Shown here piece by piece: positions 23,416 to 32,571 of a DNA stretch of 64,000 nt. Within the stretch, counting starts at the first letter, position 1; each line of letters opens with the position of its first letter. The notes beneath the pieces are model-generated. The model saw only the letters and a list, made by a program, of their open reading frames with translations, ran no database searches and was not told the origin of the DNA. The translations under genes were made by a program, and so were the position numbers. Source of the DNA: Streptomyces sp. NL15-2K (GTDB taxonomy: Bacteria; Actinomycetota; Actinomycetes; Streptomycetales; Streptomycetaceae); NCBI RefSeq assembly GCF_030551255.1, contig NZ_CP130630.1, positions 2,213,501 through 2,277,500 of the forward strand, in the 5' to 3' direction.

Positions 23416-24648
23416 TCACGCGGTCGCGGGCGGGCCCACGGTGACGACCTCGCCGATGACGATGACCGCCGGGGGCTTCACGTCCTCCGCCTGTACGGTC
23501 TCGGCGACCGTCGCGAGCGTCGCGTCGACGCGGCGCTGGGCGGCCGTCGTGCCCTCCTGGACGAGGGCCACGGGGGTGTCCGGGGACTTGCCGTGGGCGA
23601 CCAGCGTCTCGGCGATCCTGCCGATCTTGTCGACGCCCATGAGGATCACGAGCGTGCCGGTCAGCTTCGCGAGTGACGGCCAGTCGACCAGCGAGCGCTC
23701 GTCGTCGGGGGCGACATGGCCGCTGACCACGGTGAACTCGTGTGCGACACCGCGATGGGTGACCGGGATGCCGGCCGCGCCCGGGACCGAGATCGAGCTG
23801 GAGATGCCGGGGACGACGGTGCACGGGATGCCGGCCTCGGCGAGGGCCTGGAGTTCCTCCATGCCGCGACCGAAGACGTACGGGTCGCCACCCTTGAGGC
23901 GTACCACCGACTTGCCCTGCTTCGCGTGCTCGATCAGGGCGTTGTTGATGGCTTCCTGGGCCATGAAGCGGCCGTACGGGATCTTCGCCGCGTCGATCAC
24001 CTCGACGTGCGGGGGCAGTTCGGCGAGGAGGTCGCGCGGACCGAGGCGGTCGGCGATCACGACGTCGGCCTCGGCGAGGAGGCGGCGGCCGCGGACCGTG
24101 ATCAGGTCGGGGTCGCCGGGGCCGCCGCCGACCAGGGCGACGCCGGGCGTGCGGGTGCGGTGGTGGGGGGCGACCAGAGTGCCGTCGCGCAGGCCCTCGA
24201 CGACCGCGTCGCGGATGGCGGCGGTGTGGCGGGGGTCGCGGCCGCGCGCGTTCGTGGTGAGAACGGCGACCGTTACGCCCTCGCTGATGCCGGTGGCGGG
24301 GGTCCAGGCCGTGGCGGCGTCGGCGTCGTCGGAGCGGACGCACCACACACGGTGCGTCTCCGCCTCGGCGGAGGCTCGCCTGTTCGCCTCCGGGTCGCTG
24401 GTGGCGATCAGGGCGTACCAGGCGTCGGCGAGGTCGCCTTCGGCGTACGGGCGTTTCATCCAGGTGATCTCGCCCGCGTCCGCCATCGCTTCGACCGAGG
24501 GGCTCGCTTCGGGGGAGACGAGGTGGATGTCGGCGCCTGCTGCGATCAGTGCCGGGAGGCGGCGCTGGGCGACCTGGCCGCCGCCGAGGACGACGACCCT
24601 GCGGCCGGTGAGGCGGAGGCCTACGGGGTAGGCGGGGTGTTCGGCCAT
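23416..24648 (-). CDS. cysG: Siroheme synthase-like: precorrin-2 dehydrogenase + uroporphyrinogen-III C-methyltransferase
   Basis: The 410-residue two-domain enzyme starts with a Rossmann dehydrogenase part (VVVLGGGQVAQRRLPAL, about 17-33), covering about residues 1-150. The methyltransferase part follows: VALVGGGPGDPDLITVRG (about 168-185), VRLKGGDPYVFGRGMEE and VVPGISSSISVPG. It makes precorrin-2 from uroporphyrinogen III and can oxidise it to sirohydrochlorin, feeding cobalamin and siroheme. The ferrochelatase activity of enteric CysG is not assured. It lies 236 bp downstream of the BluB-CobT gene. Confidence 0.9.
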   Translation of the reverse strand: MAEHPAYPVGLRLTGRRVVVLGGGQVAQRRLPALIAAGADIHLVSPEASPSVEAMADAGEITWMKRPYAEGDLADAWYALIATSDPEANRRASAEAETHRVWCVRSDDADAATAWTPATGISEGVTVAVLTTNARGRDPRHTAAIRDAVVEGLRDGTLVAPHHRTRTPGVALVGGGPGDPDLITVRGRRLLAEADVVIADRLGPRDLLAELPPHVEVIDAAKIPYGRFMAQEAINNALIEHAKQGKSVVRLKGGDPYVFGRGMEELQALAEAGIPCTVVPGISSSISVPGAAGIPVTHRGVAHEFTVVSGHVAPDDERSLVDWPSLAKLTGTLVILMGVDKIGRIAETLVAHGKSPDTPVALVQEGTTAAQRRVDATLATVAETVQAEDVKPPAVIVIGEVVTVGPPATA

Positions 24649-24884
24649 GAGGGTGCGGCTCCTCTTGCGGCGGCGGCTCGGTGGCCCTGACGTGCGGATT
24701 TTACGGTGCGGGCGGGTGTGGCGGTTCAGGTGGTCAGTGGCTGGGCACCGTCGCCGTCCGCGGGTGCGTGGTCCGTGCCCACCCTTCCGCCCTGCGGAAC
24801 GGCTGCCTTCACGGACCACGCGGCAGGCTGCAGAGGGACCCCGGACCGCAGTCCCGGAATCCCACGCCCGCGATTCGGTAACCG

Positions 24885-27800
24885 CTACTTCTCGGTTACC
24901 CCCGCCGAGTCGAAGGTCGCCACCTCGTGCATCGCTCTCGCCGTGCTCTGGACCAACGGCAGAGCGAGCAGCGCTCCCGTGCCCTCGCCCAGGCGGAGGT
25001 CCAGGTCGACCAGGGGGCGCAGGCCCAGTTTGTTGAGGGCGGCCACGTGGCCGGGCTCGGCGCTGCGGTGGCCCGCGATGCAGGCCGCGAGGACCTCGGG
25101 GGCGATCGCGCGGGCGACCAGTGCGGCAGCGCCGGCGCTGACGCCGTCCAGGATCACCGGCGTACGCAACGACGCGCCGCCGAGGAGCAGGCCGACGATG
25201 GCGGCGTGCTCGAAGCCGCCGATCGCGGCCAGGACGCCGATCGGGTCGGCGGGGTCCGGCTGGTGGAGCTCGAGTGCGCGGCGGACGACCTCCGTCTTCC
25301 GGGCGAGCGTCTCGTCGTTGATGCCGGTGCCGCGGCCCGTCACCTCGGCCGGGTCCGTGTCGGTGTAGACGGAGATCAGGGCGGCGGACGCGGTGGTGTT
25401 CGCGATGCCCATCTCACCGGTGAGCAGGGCCTTGTTGCCGGCCGCCACCAGGTCGCGGGCCGTGTCGATGCCCACCTCGATGGCCTGCTTGGCCTCCTCG
25501 CGGGTCATCGCGGGACCGGTGGTCATGTCGGAGGTGCCCGCGCGGACCTTGCGGGGCAGGAGGCCGGGTGTGGCGGGCAGTTCGGCGGCGACGCCGACGT
25601 CGACGACGCAGACCTCGGCGCCCACCTGGGTGGCGAAGGCGTTGCAGACCGCGCCCCCGCCGAGGAAGTTGGCCACCATCTGGGCCGTGACCTCCTGCGG
25701 CCAGGGGGTGACGCCCTGGGCGTGCACGCCGTGGTCACCGGCGAAGATGGCGACGGCCGCGGGCTCCGGGATCGGCGGCGGGCACTGGCGGGACAGACCG
25801 GACAGCTGGGCGGAGATGATTTCGAGCATGCCGAGCGCGCCGGCCGGCTTCGTCATCCGCTTCTGCCGCTCCCACGCCTCGCCGAGCGCCTTGGCGTCCA
25901 GCGGGCGGATCTGCGCGACGGTCTCGCCGAGCAGGTCGTGCGGGTCCTCGCCGGGCAGGGCGCGACGGCCGTACGTCTCCTCGTGGACGACCCAGGACAG
26001 CGGCCGGCGTTTGGACCAGCCCGCCTGCAGCAGCTCGGGCTCGTCCGGGAACTCGTCGACGTAGCCCACGCAGAGGTAGGCGACGACCTCCAGGTGCTCG
26101 GGCAGGCCGAGCGCGCGGACCATCTCGCGCTCGTCGAAGAAGCTGACCCAGCCGACGCCGAGGCCCTCGGCGCGGGCGGCGAGCCAGAGGTTCTCGACCG
26201 CGAGCGCGGAGGAGTACGGCGCCATCTGCGGCTGCGTGTGACGGCCGAGGGTGTGGCGGCCGCCGCGGGTGGGGTCGGCGGTGACGACGATGTTCACCGG
26301 GGTGTCGAGGATGGCCTCGATCTTCAGTTCCTTGAACTGCTTCGCCCGGCCCTTGGGGAGGGACTTCGCGTAGGCGTCGCGCTGGCGCATGGCCAGTTCG
26401 TGCATGGTGCGCCGGGTCTCCGCCGAGCGGATGACGACGAAGTCCCAGGGCTGCGAGTGGCCCACGGACGGGGCGGTGTGGGCGGCCTCCAGGACTCTGA
26501 GCAGCACCTCGTGCGGGATCGGGTCGCTGCGGAAGCCGTTGCGGATGTCGCGGCGCTCGCGCATGACCTTGAGAACGGCCTCGCGCTCGGCGTCGTCGTA
26601 GCCGGGGGCGGCCGGGCCGGTGGACTGTCGTGCGTCTTCCACAGCGGCCGTGCTCTCCTCTTCCTGGTCCTGCCGGTCTCGCAGGTCGTCCTGCTCGGCG
26701 GCCCGGGTGTCCAGGTCCTCCGCCTGCTGTGCGAGGTCGGGGTCGCCCTCGCGGGGTGCGGGGAGGGTGATCGACTGCGGCGGGGTCGGCGCGAGGTGCG
26801 GCGTGGTCGGCACCGAGCCCTCGACCGGGACGAACTCGCCCATGGGCTGGCCAGGGGCGTGGTCGTGGCTGTGTTCGGCGGACGCCGGGTTGGCTGCCTC
26901 CGGCATCGGCGCCTCGGGCGCGGGGACGCTCGGGCCGGGCGCCGACTGGTCGTGCGGGGGTTCCTGTGCCGCCTCGTCCGTGGGGGTGCCCTGGTGGGCG
27001 GCCGCGTCCTCGGGAGGGAGCGCGTTCTCCGCGACGGGGGTCGGCGGTTGGGGTGCCTGTGTCGGAGCGTCCGCGGCGATCTGGGCGGCGGGGTCCGGGT
27101 GCTGGTGCGCGTCCGGGGCGGGAGGCGTGGGAGCGGTGTCGACGGCCGGAGCGGGGGTGACCGCCGCCGGGTCGGGCGCGGAGGGGGCTGGAACGGCCGA
27201 GTGGGGCGCGAAGGCGGCGGCAGGCTGGGCTGCCGCGGCGTCTGCGTCTGCGTCTGCGTCTGCGGCCTGTGTGTCGGAGTCGGGGGTGCCCGGCTGTACG
27301 AGGGTCGGCGCCGCGTCCTGCGTCGGCTGTGCGTCCTGCGCGAGGGGCGGGCCGGGGACGAGCTGCGGGGCCTGGACATGCTGCGGCCCTTGGGCGGGTT
27401 GGGCGTCCGGCACGGGTGCCTGGTTCTGCTCCGGTACGGCGTGCTCGGCCACCGGGCCCTGGGGGGACTCGGGGGTCACGGCGGCGGAGACGTCGGCGAC
27501 GGGCTGTTCAGCCGGTACGGCCTCTGCGGCCGACGGGACGGCCGGGGTTTCGGGGGCTGCTTCCGGTACGGCACCGGGTACGGCGGCCTCAGCGAGCTGC
27601 CCGGCGTCCTGGCCTGGAGCGGCAACCGGAGTGTGAGCGGCGTCCTCGGCCGGGACAGCAGCCGCAGCCTGACCGGCATCCTCGGCCGGGACGGCAACTG
27701 GAACCTGCCCTGCCTCCTGGGCGGAGACGGCAACGGGAACTTGTCCGTCCTCCTGGGCGGGGCCGGTTCCAGGGACCCCGGTCTCGGGGGCAACGGCCTC

Positions 27801-29174
27801 GGAACCCGGCGCGGTCCCGTCGGCATCGGTCACAGGGGCGGCCTCGGAAACGGGCGTGTTCTCGGGGCCCTGAACAGCGTCGGGGCTAGGGACGAACCCC
27901 GGAGCCTGCGCGGCGTCCGACGCGTGGACGGGTTCCGGCATCTGCCCGGCATCCGCAACGGGGACGGCCTCCGGCATCTGCCCGGCATCCGCAACAGGGA
28001 CGGCCTCCGGCATCTGCCCAGCGTCCGCAGTGGGCTGCGCCCCAGGGAGGGCCTGCCCCGCCTCCACCGCAGCGGGCTCGGGCTCGGCCACGGAAGCGGC
28101 ACCGACCTCCGGTCCAGAACCCGGGACCTCCCCCGCGTCGGTCGCCTGCACTTCTTCCGGCAGTTCCCCGGCGTCCGGTGTCTGCGTCTCGCCGGCCCCC
28201 TGGGCCACCCCGCCACCGACCACAGCCTCACCGCCAACGGCGGCCTCACCGCCCACTCCGGCCTCGCCACCCACGGCTGCGGCGTCACCGCCCACTCCGG
28301 CCTCGCCACCCACCGGAGCCTGCGCACCGTAGACGACATCCTGGCCTTCCGGAGACTGCGCACCGAACCCGGCATCCTGGCCCTGGCCCTGGCCCTGGCC
28401 CTGGCCTTGGCCCTGGCCTTGCCCGTGGCCCTGCCCCTGCCCCTCCGGCGCGAAGCCCGCCTTCGCAGGCCGCGGCGCGGTCGCCGTGACCGCCTCCGTC
28501 GCGAGACGGGCCACGGCGGCCTGAGCGGCCCCCGCCGCTTCGGCGGCCTGGGGCGCGGCCACGGCCTCGACCCTCTGACCGTCCACCGGGACAACCGTTT
28601 CGGCAGCCGGTGCCTCGGTGCTCACCGGTGCCTGGACCGCACCGTGCACCACGGCCTGGACCGCACCCTGCGTCTGAGCGCCCCAAGGCGCCGCCCCCTG
28701 CGGGGTCATCTCCCGCGCCTGCGGAACGTCGAGGTACTCGGGGCCGCCGGCCGACGGGCCGGCCTGGCGTACCGGTGCGCCGACGGCGCCACGGTCGGCG
28801 AGGGAGCGGACCGGGCTCGCGGAGGTGTCGGGGATGGGTGGGCCGAGGTGCAGGGGCCGGCGGGGCGGGGCCTGCGTCGACGGCGGTGTCGGGTTCGGGA
28901 GGCGGACCCCGCTGAGGTCGACCGAGCCGCTGTCGCGGCCGGACATCTCGTGCGGGCCCGGCTCGTGCACGGCCTCGACGACCGGCTCCGGCGCGGGCGG
29001 GGGGACCTCGTTGCCCCACGCGCCCTGAGCGCCGGGCAGGAGCAGCAGGTCTTCGTCCTCGGCGGTGGTCTCGGAGAGGTAGGTGTACGCGCCGTGCGCG
29101 GGGGCGCCCGGCTGCTCCACCATGCCTGCGTTCTCCGGCAGCCCCTCGCCCGGGACCTGGCCGGTGTCGGTCAT
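24885..29174 (-). CDS. cobT: BluB-CobT fusion with ~850-residue disordered N-terminus
   Basis: The 1429-residue protein has three parts. Residues 1 to about 855 are Ala/Pro/Gln/Glu-rich low complexity with internal repeats: alternating Gly-Gln near 246-272, VGGEA units near 290-325, and three VADAGQMPEAVP-type units near 385-420. Residues about 860-1060 form a nitroreductase-fold BluB domain (RRDIRNGFRSDPIPHEVL, APSVGHSQPWDF, ENLWLAARAEGLGVGWVSFF) that makes dimethylbenzimidazole from FMNH2. Residues about 1085-1425 are CobT (GALGMLE, FAGDHGVHAQGV, TGEMGIANTTASAAL), the nicotinate-nucleotide:DMB phosphoribosyltransferase. The fusion links lower-ligand synthesis to its activation. ATG 29174 follows GAGGGG. 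Confidence 0.93.
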   Translation of the reverse strand: MTDTGQVPGEGLPENAGMVEQPGAPAHGAYTYLSETTAEDEDLLLLPGAQGAWGNEVPPPAPEPVVEAVHEPGPHEMSGRDSGSVDLSGVRLPNPTPPSTQAPPRRPLHLGPPIPDTSASPVRSLADRGAVGAPVRQAGPSAGGPEYLDVPQAREMTPQGAAPWGAQTQGAVQAVVHGAVQAPVSTEAPAAETVVPVDGQRVEAVAAPQAAEAAGAAQAAVARLATEAVTATAPRPAKAGFAPEGQGQGHGQGQGQGQGQGQGQGQDAGFGAQSPEGQDVVYGAQAPVGGEAGVGGDAAAVGGEAGVGGEAAVGGEAVVGGGVAQGAGETQTPDAGELPEEVQATDAGEVPGSGPEVGAASVAEPEPAAVEAGQALPGAQPTADAGQMPEAVPVADAGQMPEAVPVADAGQMPEPVHASDAAQAPGFVPSPDAVQGPENTPVSEAAPVTDADGTAPGSEAVAPETGVPGTGPAQEDGQVPVAVSAQEAGQVPVAVPAEDAGQAAAAVPAEDAAHTPVAAPGQDAGQLAEAAVPGAVPEAAPETPAVPSAAEAVPAEQPVADVSAAVTPESPQGPVAEHAVPEQNQAPVPDAQPAQGPQHVQAPQLVPGPPLAQDAQPTQDAAPTLVQPGTPDSDTQAADADADADAAAAQPAAAFAPHSAVPAPSAPDPAAVTPAPAVDTAPTPPAPDAHQHPDPAAQIAADAPTQAPQPPTPVAENALPPEDAAAHQGTPTDEAAQEPPHDQSAPGPSVPAPEAPMPEAANPASAEHSHDHAPGQPMGEFVPVEGSVPTTPHLAPTPPQSITLPAPREGDPDLAQQAEDLDTRAAEQDDLRDRQDQEEESTAAVEDARQSTGPAAPGYDDAEREAVLKVMRERRDIRNGFRSDPIPHEVLLRVLEAAHTAPSVGHSQPWDFVVIRSAETRRTMHELAMRQRDAYAKSLPKGRAKQFKELKIEAILDTPVNIVVTADPTRGGRHTLGRHTQPQMAPYSSALAVENLWLAARAEGLGVGWVSFFDEREMVRALGLPEHLEVVAYLCVGYVDEFPDEPELLQAGWSKRRPLSWVVHEETYGRRALPGEDPHDLLGETVAQIRPLDAKALGEAWERQKRMTKPAGALGMLEIISAQLSGLSRQCPPPIPEPAAVAIFAGDHGVHAQGVTPWPQEVTAQMVANFLGGGAVCNAFATQVGAEVCVVDVGVAAELPATPGLLPRKVRAGTSDMTTGPAMTREEAKQAIEVGIDTARDLVAAGNKALLTGEMGIANTTASAALISVYTDTDPAEVTGRGTGINDETLARKTEVVRRALELHQPDPADPIGVLAAIGGFEHAAIVGLLLGGASLRTPVILDGVSAGAAALVARAIAPEVLAACIAGHRSAEPGHVAALNKLGLRPLVDLDLRLGEGTGALLALPLVQSTARAMHEVATFDSAGVTEK

Positions 29175-29541
29175 GCGTACCCCTCGCCCATCGGTTAGTG
29201 CTTCTACGACCAGCTCATCCGGAACGGCGCACCGACCGCTCCGCAGTGAAGAACGAGCATGCGTGCCCAGCGGCACGAACGACCCGACGCCAAAAGACGA
29301 CAAAGCCATTAACTGGCATTGTCGCGGCCGTTGCTCCGTCGCGACACCTCGACCCGCGACGGCCCGCTGTGGACTGCGCCACGTTGCGCGCCCTCCGGTT
29401 CTGCCGTACCACACCCACCCCAAAACGGGCGTGCTTTCCGGACATTGGCCTACGAAGCGCCGGGCGTCCGCGTGCGGTACAACGATCGGCCAGCCTACCG
29501 CGCGCAGTACGACAACAGGATCACGGGGACGGAACAGAGGG
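29175..29541. other. Intergenic region between cobL and cobT
   Basis: A 367-bp stretch precedes cobT. One in-frame ATG (29309) would extend CobT by 45 residues, but third-position GC of that stretch is near 60 percent, unlike the coding part. I see no cobalamin riboswitch core. The promoter of cobT should lie here, but I cannot place it. Confidence 0.45.
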
Positions 29542-30771
29542 TCAGGGCGTGCGGTCCGGCAAGAGGCCGCTGAGCAGGAACGCGACGCTTCGCTCGGTCT
29601 CCGTCCAGGCCCGCGTGTCGAGTTCGACGGACTGGACGAGGGCGCACTCGACCTGGTAGCCGTGCTCGGTCAGGTTTCGGCCGACGAGTTCGGCGGCGTC
29701 GCGGGTCGCCGCGTGGGTGACGATGCGCTGGGGGCGGCGGTCGGCGACCGCGGAGACCACGGCCGCTCCCCCGCCGCCGACGCGGACGACGTCCGGTTCG
29801 GGAAGGTTCTCCAGGACGTGCGGGGCGGTGCCGCGCACGATCTGCAACTGCACCCCGAAGCCGCGGGCGGCGGACTCCGTGCGGGCACAGGCCGCCAGGT
29901 CCCGGTCCACGGCGATGACGGCGGCGCCGGCGCGTGCCGCCTCGGTGGCGAAGGCGCCGCTGCCGCAGCCGATGTCCCACACGAGGTCGCCGACGCGCGG
30001 GCCCAGCCGGGCGAGTTGGGCCGCGCGGAGCAGTTCCGCCTCACCTTCGCCGAGGTCACCGCCGTACATCTCGGCGGGCAGCGCCCAGCCGCGCGGGCCG
30101 GTACCCGGGTCGCGTCCGGCGATCCAGCCGGCGCCGTCCGCCGCGCCACCGGGTCCGACAGGTCCGACGCGTCCGCCGATGACGATGACGACGTTCGGGT
30201 CGCGCCAGGTGTGGTCGGCGGCCTTGTCGGAGGTGACGACGGTGACCTGTTCGCGTGTGGTGCCGAGTTCCTCGCAGATGACGAAGGTGCGGTGGACGCC
30301 TTCCAGGAGGAGACCGAGTTCGGCGGGGCCGGCGCCGGGTGAGGTGAGGACGGCGACCTTGGTGTGGGCGCGGCACACGTTCACCGCGCGGCGCAGGGTG
30401 CGTCGGTGTGCGACGACCACGTGTGCGTCGTCCCAGGGCATACCGGCCCGGGCGAAGGCGGTGGCGACGGAGGAGACGGCGGGGACGACCTCGACCTCGA
30501 GCCCGAACTCGGGCGCCCGCAGGGTCCGTACGACACCGAAGAAGCCGGGGTCGCCGTCGGCGAGCACGACCGCGGTGCCTCGGTGGCCGGCGATGCGGCG
30601 GGCGGCGAGGGAAACACTGCCGAGGCGGATGCGTTCGGCGGCGGGCGGCACCTCGGGCAGCGCCAGATGGTGGCCGGCGCCGGCCACCAGCGTGGCGGCA
30701 CCCAGGGCCCCGCGTGCCGCGGCGGTCAGCGGCGAGCCGTCCCAGCCGATCACCGTGACCCGGTCGGCCAT
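29542..30771 (-). CDS. cobL: Precorrin-6Y C5,15-methyltransferase (decarboxylating), CbiE-CbiT fusion
   Basis: The 409-residue protein starts with a CbiE tetrapyrrole methylase domain (VTVIGWDGSPLT, ADGDPGFFGVVRTLR; about residues 1-200). The C-terminal CbiT-type SAM methyltransferase has VWDIGCGSGAFATEAAR (about 255-270). Together they methylate precorrin-6Y at C5 and C15 and decarboxylate the acetate at C12 in cobalamin biosynthesis. It lies upstream of BluB-CobT on the same strand, but the 367-bp gap suggests separate promoters. Confidence 0.92.
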   Translation of the reverse strand: MADRVTVIGWDGSPLTAAARGALGAATLVAGAGHHLALPEVPPAAERIRLGSVSLAARRIAGHRGTAVVLADGDPGFFGVVRTLRAPEFGLEVEVVPAVSSVATAFARAGMPWDDAHVVVAHRRTLRRAVNVCRAHTKVAVLTSPGAGPAELGLLLEGVHRTFVICEELGTTREQVTVVTSDKAADHTWRDPNVVIVIGGRVGPVGPGGAADGAGWIAGRDPGTGPRGWALPAEMYGGDLGEGEAELLRAAQLARLGPRVGDLVWDIGCGSGAFATEAARAGAAVIAVDRDLAACARTESAARGFGVQLQIVRGTAPHVLENLPEPDVVRVGGGGAAVVSAVADRRPQRIVTHAATRDAAELVGRNLTEHGYQVECALVQSVELDTRAWTETERSVAFLLSGLLPDRTP

Positions 30772-30886
30772 CGTCTCTCAGTCTCCAGAGGTCTTCGCAC
30801 GTGGTCGGAGGGAAGTCCCCGAGTGGGCTTGGTGAGGGTACCCGGTGGCGCCGGGAAGCGGTTTCATCACGCTCGGCCCGGTTGCG

Positions 30887-31525
30887 TCAATTCCAGTCCG
30901 AGTACGAGGTGAAACCACCGGTGTCGGCCAGTTGCTCGGCGACGCCGGCGAGGTCCTCCGGCAGCAGGCTCCAGACGATGACATCCGTACGGACGTCGGT
31001 CCACTCCCCGTCTCCCATCCGGGAGCGCGCTATCCAGGCGTTGCGCAGTACGCCCTCGCTGATGCAGCCGATCTTCTGGGCCACCTGCTGGGAGGCGGCG
31101 TTGTCGGCGGCGGTGCGCAGCTCCAGGCGCTCGAACTGCTGGTCGTGGAACAGCCAGTGGGCGGCGGCGAGGGCGGCCTCGGAGGCGTAGCCCTCGCCAC
31201 GGGCCCAGGGCGCGACGACGTAGGAGATCTCGCTGGAGCGGACGCGCCAGTCCGTGTTCTGGAGGTGCACGATGCCGACGAGTCGCTGGGTGAGGAACTC
31301 GCTGACGGCGAAGACGATGCCGCGGCCCTCGGTCCGTTCGGCGGGGGCGCGGCGGGTGATCCAGTCGCGGGCGTGGGCCTCGGTGTAGGGCTGCGGCACC
31401 GAGGTCCAGGCGGTGACCTGTTCGTCGTTCATCATCTCGGCGAAGGACTCGGTGTCCGACTCGTCGAAAGGGCGCAGGACCAACCGCTCCGTGCTGATGG
31501 AGATGTTGGGGAAGGTGCTCGTCAT
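30887..31525 (-). CDS. GNAT N-acetyltransferase (RimJ/RimL type)
   Basis: The 212-residue single-domain GNAT begins ISTERLVLRPFDESDTESF, the usual start of RimJ/RimL-like enzymes. It carries a acetyl-CoA loop in APWARGEGYASEAA (about residues 113-126) and NAASQQVAQKIG, the helix common to the family. The substrate is unknown; it may be an N-terminal amine or small molecule. It is separated from metQ by a hairpin terminator. Confidence 0.85.
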   Translation of the reverse strand: MTSTFPNISISTERLVLRPFDESDTESFAEMMNDEQVTAWTSVPQPYTEAHARDWITRRAPAERTEGRGIVFAVSEFLTQRLVGIVHLQNTDWRVRSSEISYVVAPWARGEGYASEAALAAAHWLFHDQQFERLELRTAADNAASQQVAQKIGCISEGVLRNAWIARSRMGDGEWTDVRTDVIVWSLLPEDLAGVAEQLADTGGFTSYSDWN

Positions 31526-31600
31526 GCGCCGCTCCGTAACCGTCGGGAAACCTTCAGGGGCCTGCTGAACTGCCCAGCATGCAGCATGGGAGCACCGAAC

Positions 31601-31644
31601 CGCACGACGGGGTCAGCTCCCCGTGAGGGAGGTGACCCCGTGCG
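31601..31644. terminator. Hairpin downstream of metQ
   Basis: CGCAC-GAC-GGGGTCA (31601-31615) pairs with TGACCCCGTGCG (31633-31644), leaving a 3-base bulge, with a CTCCC/GGGAG inner stem. It follows the metQ stop at 31675 on the minus strand. Confidence 0.65.
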
Positions 31645-31674
31645 TGACGGTACGTCGGTATACGCGTCCGGGGA

Positions 31675-32502
31675 TCAGAACGACGCGATGACCGAGCCCT
31701 CGTACTTGTCCTCGATGAACTTCTTGACCTCGGCGGAGGTGAGGAGCTTCGCGAGCTTCTTCACGCGCGGGTCCTTCTCGTTGCCGTTCTTGACCGCGAG
31801 GAAGTTGCCGTACGGGTTGTTCTTCGCGGACTCCAGGACGAGGGCGTCCTTCGCGGGCGACAGGTCGGCCTCGATGGCGTAGTTGCCGTTGACGACGGCG
31901 GCGTCCACGTCGTCCAGGGAGCGCGGGGTCTGGGCCGCCTCCAGCTCCTTGAACTTGAGGTTCTTGGGGTTCTTGGCGATGTCGGAGGGGGTCGCCTCGT
32001 TGCCGACCCCGTCCTTCAGCGTGATGAGCCCGTTCGCGTCGAGGAGCTTGAGCGCACGGGCCTCGTTGACGCTGTCGTTCGGGACGGCGACGGTCGCGCC
32101 GCTCTTCAGGTCGTCGGCGCGCTTGACCTTGTGGGAGTAGAGGCCGAGCGGCTCCAGGTGGACGGTGACGACGGGCACGATGTCGGTGCCGTTCTTCTTG
32201 TTGAAGTCGTCGAGGTACGGCTGGTTCTGGAAGTAGTTGGCGTCCACCGAGCCGTCCTCGGTCGCCGTGTTCGGCGTGACGTAGTCCGTGAACTCCTTGA
32301 CCTCCAGGTCGAGGCCCGCCTTCTTCGCCAGGTTGTCCTTGACGTAGGTGAGGATCTCGGCGTGCGGGGTGGGGCTCGCGGCGACGACCAGCGGACCGCT
32401 GGTGTCGGAGGCGGCGGAGTCCTGCGAGCCGCAGGCGGAGAGCCCGAGGGTGAGGGTTCCGGCGGCGAGGACGGCAGTGGTGACCTTGGCGGTGTTACGC
32501 AC
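31675..32502 (-). CDS. metQ: Methionine-type ABC transporter substrate-binding lipoprotein
   Basis: The 275-residue NlpA/MetQ-family lipoprotein has signal RNTAKVTTAVLAAGTLTLG and lipobox LSAC. The mature protein shows VVAASPTPHAEILTYVKDN and VTVHLEPLGLYSHKV, both typical of MetQ. It delivers methionine (D or L, or derivatives) to MetI-MetN. GTG 32502 follows AGGAAAGG. It is the third gene after metN and metI, 69 bp after metI. Cys or other sulphur compounds are possible ligands given the leader peptide upstream. Confidence 0.92.
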   Translation of the reverse strand: MRNTAKVTTAVLAAGTLTLGLSACGSQDSAASDTSGPLVVAASPTPHAEILTYVKDNLAKKAGLDLEVKEFTDYVTPNTATEDGSVDANYFQNQPYLDDFNKKNGTDIVPVVTVHLEPLGLYSHKVKRADDLKSGATVAVPNDSVNEARALKLLDANGLITLKDGVGNEATPSDIAKNPKNLKFKELEAAQTPRSLDDVDAAVVNGNYAIEADLSPAKDALVLESAKNNPYGNFLAVKNGNEKDPRVKKLAKLLTSAEVKKFIEDKYEGSVIASF

Positions 32503-32571
32503 GAAAAGTGCCTTTCCTTCTGGGTGGAGCGACCCCGCTGTGGGTGTGCGGGGACATCAGGGGAAGGTGAC

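Noticed and set aside
24649..24884. Possible cobalamin riboswitch upstream of the siroheme/cobalamin gene
   Set aside because: On the minus strand a GCCACTG and a GATTCCGGGACTG segment occur, but the order is wrong and the GGGAAGGC element and the 5' conserved helices are not seen. A covariance-model search would settle it.
24927..29198. 1423-residue open frame on the plus strand opposite cobT
   Set aside because: It is an antisense shadow of the GC-rich cobT gene. The BluB and CobT motifs lie on the minus strand, and the plus frame is Gly/Arg/Leu-rich with no domain.
29175..29309. In-frame N-terminal extension of CobT from ATG 29309
   Set aside because: Third-position GC is only about 60 percent in this stretch, far below the gene itself, and ATG 29174 has a good ribosome site.
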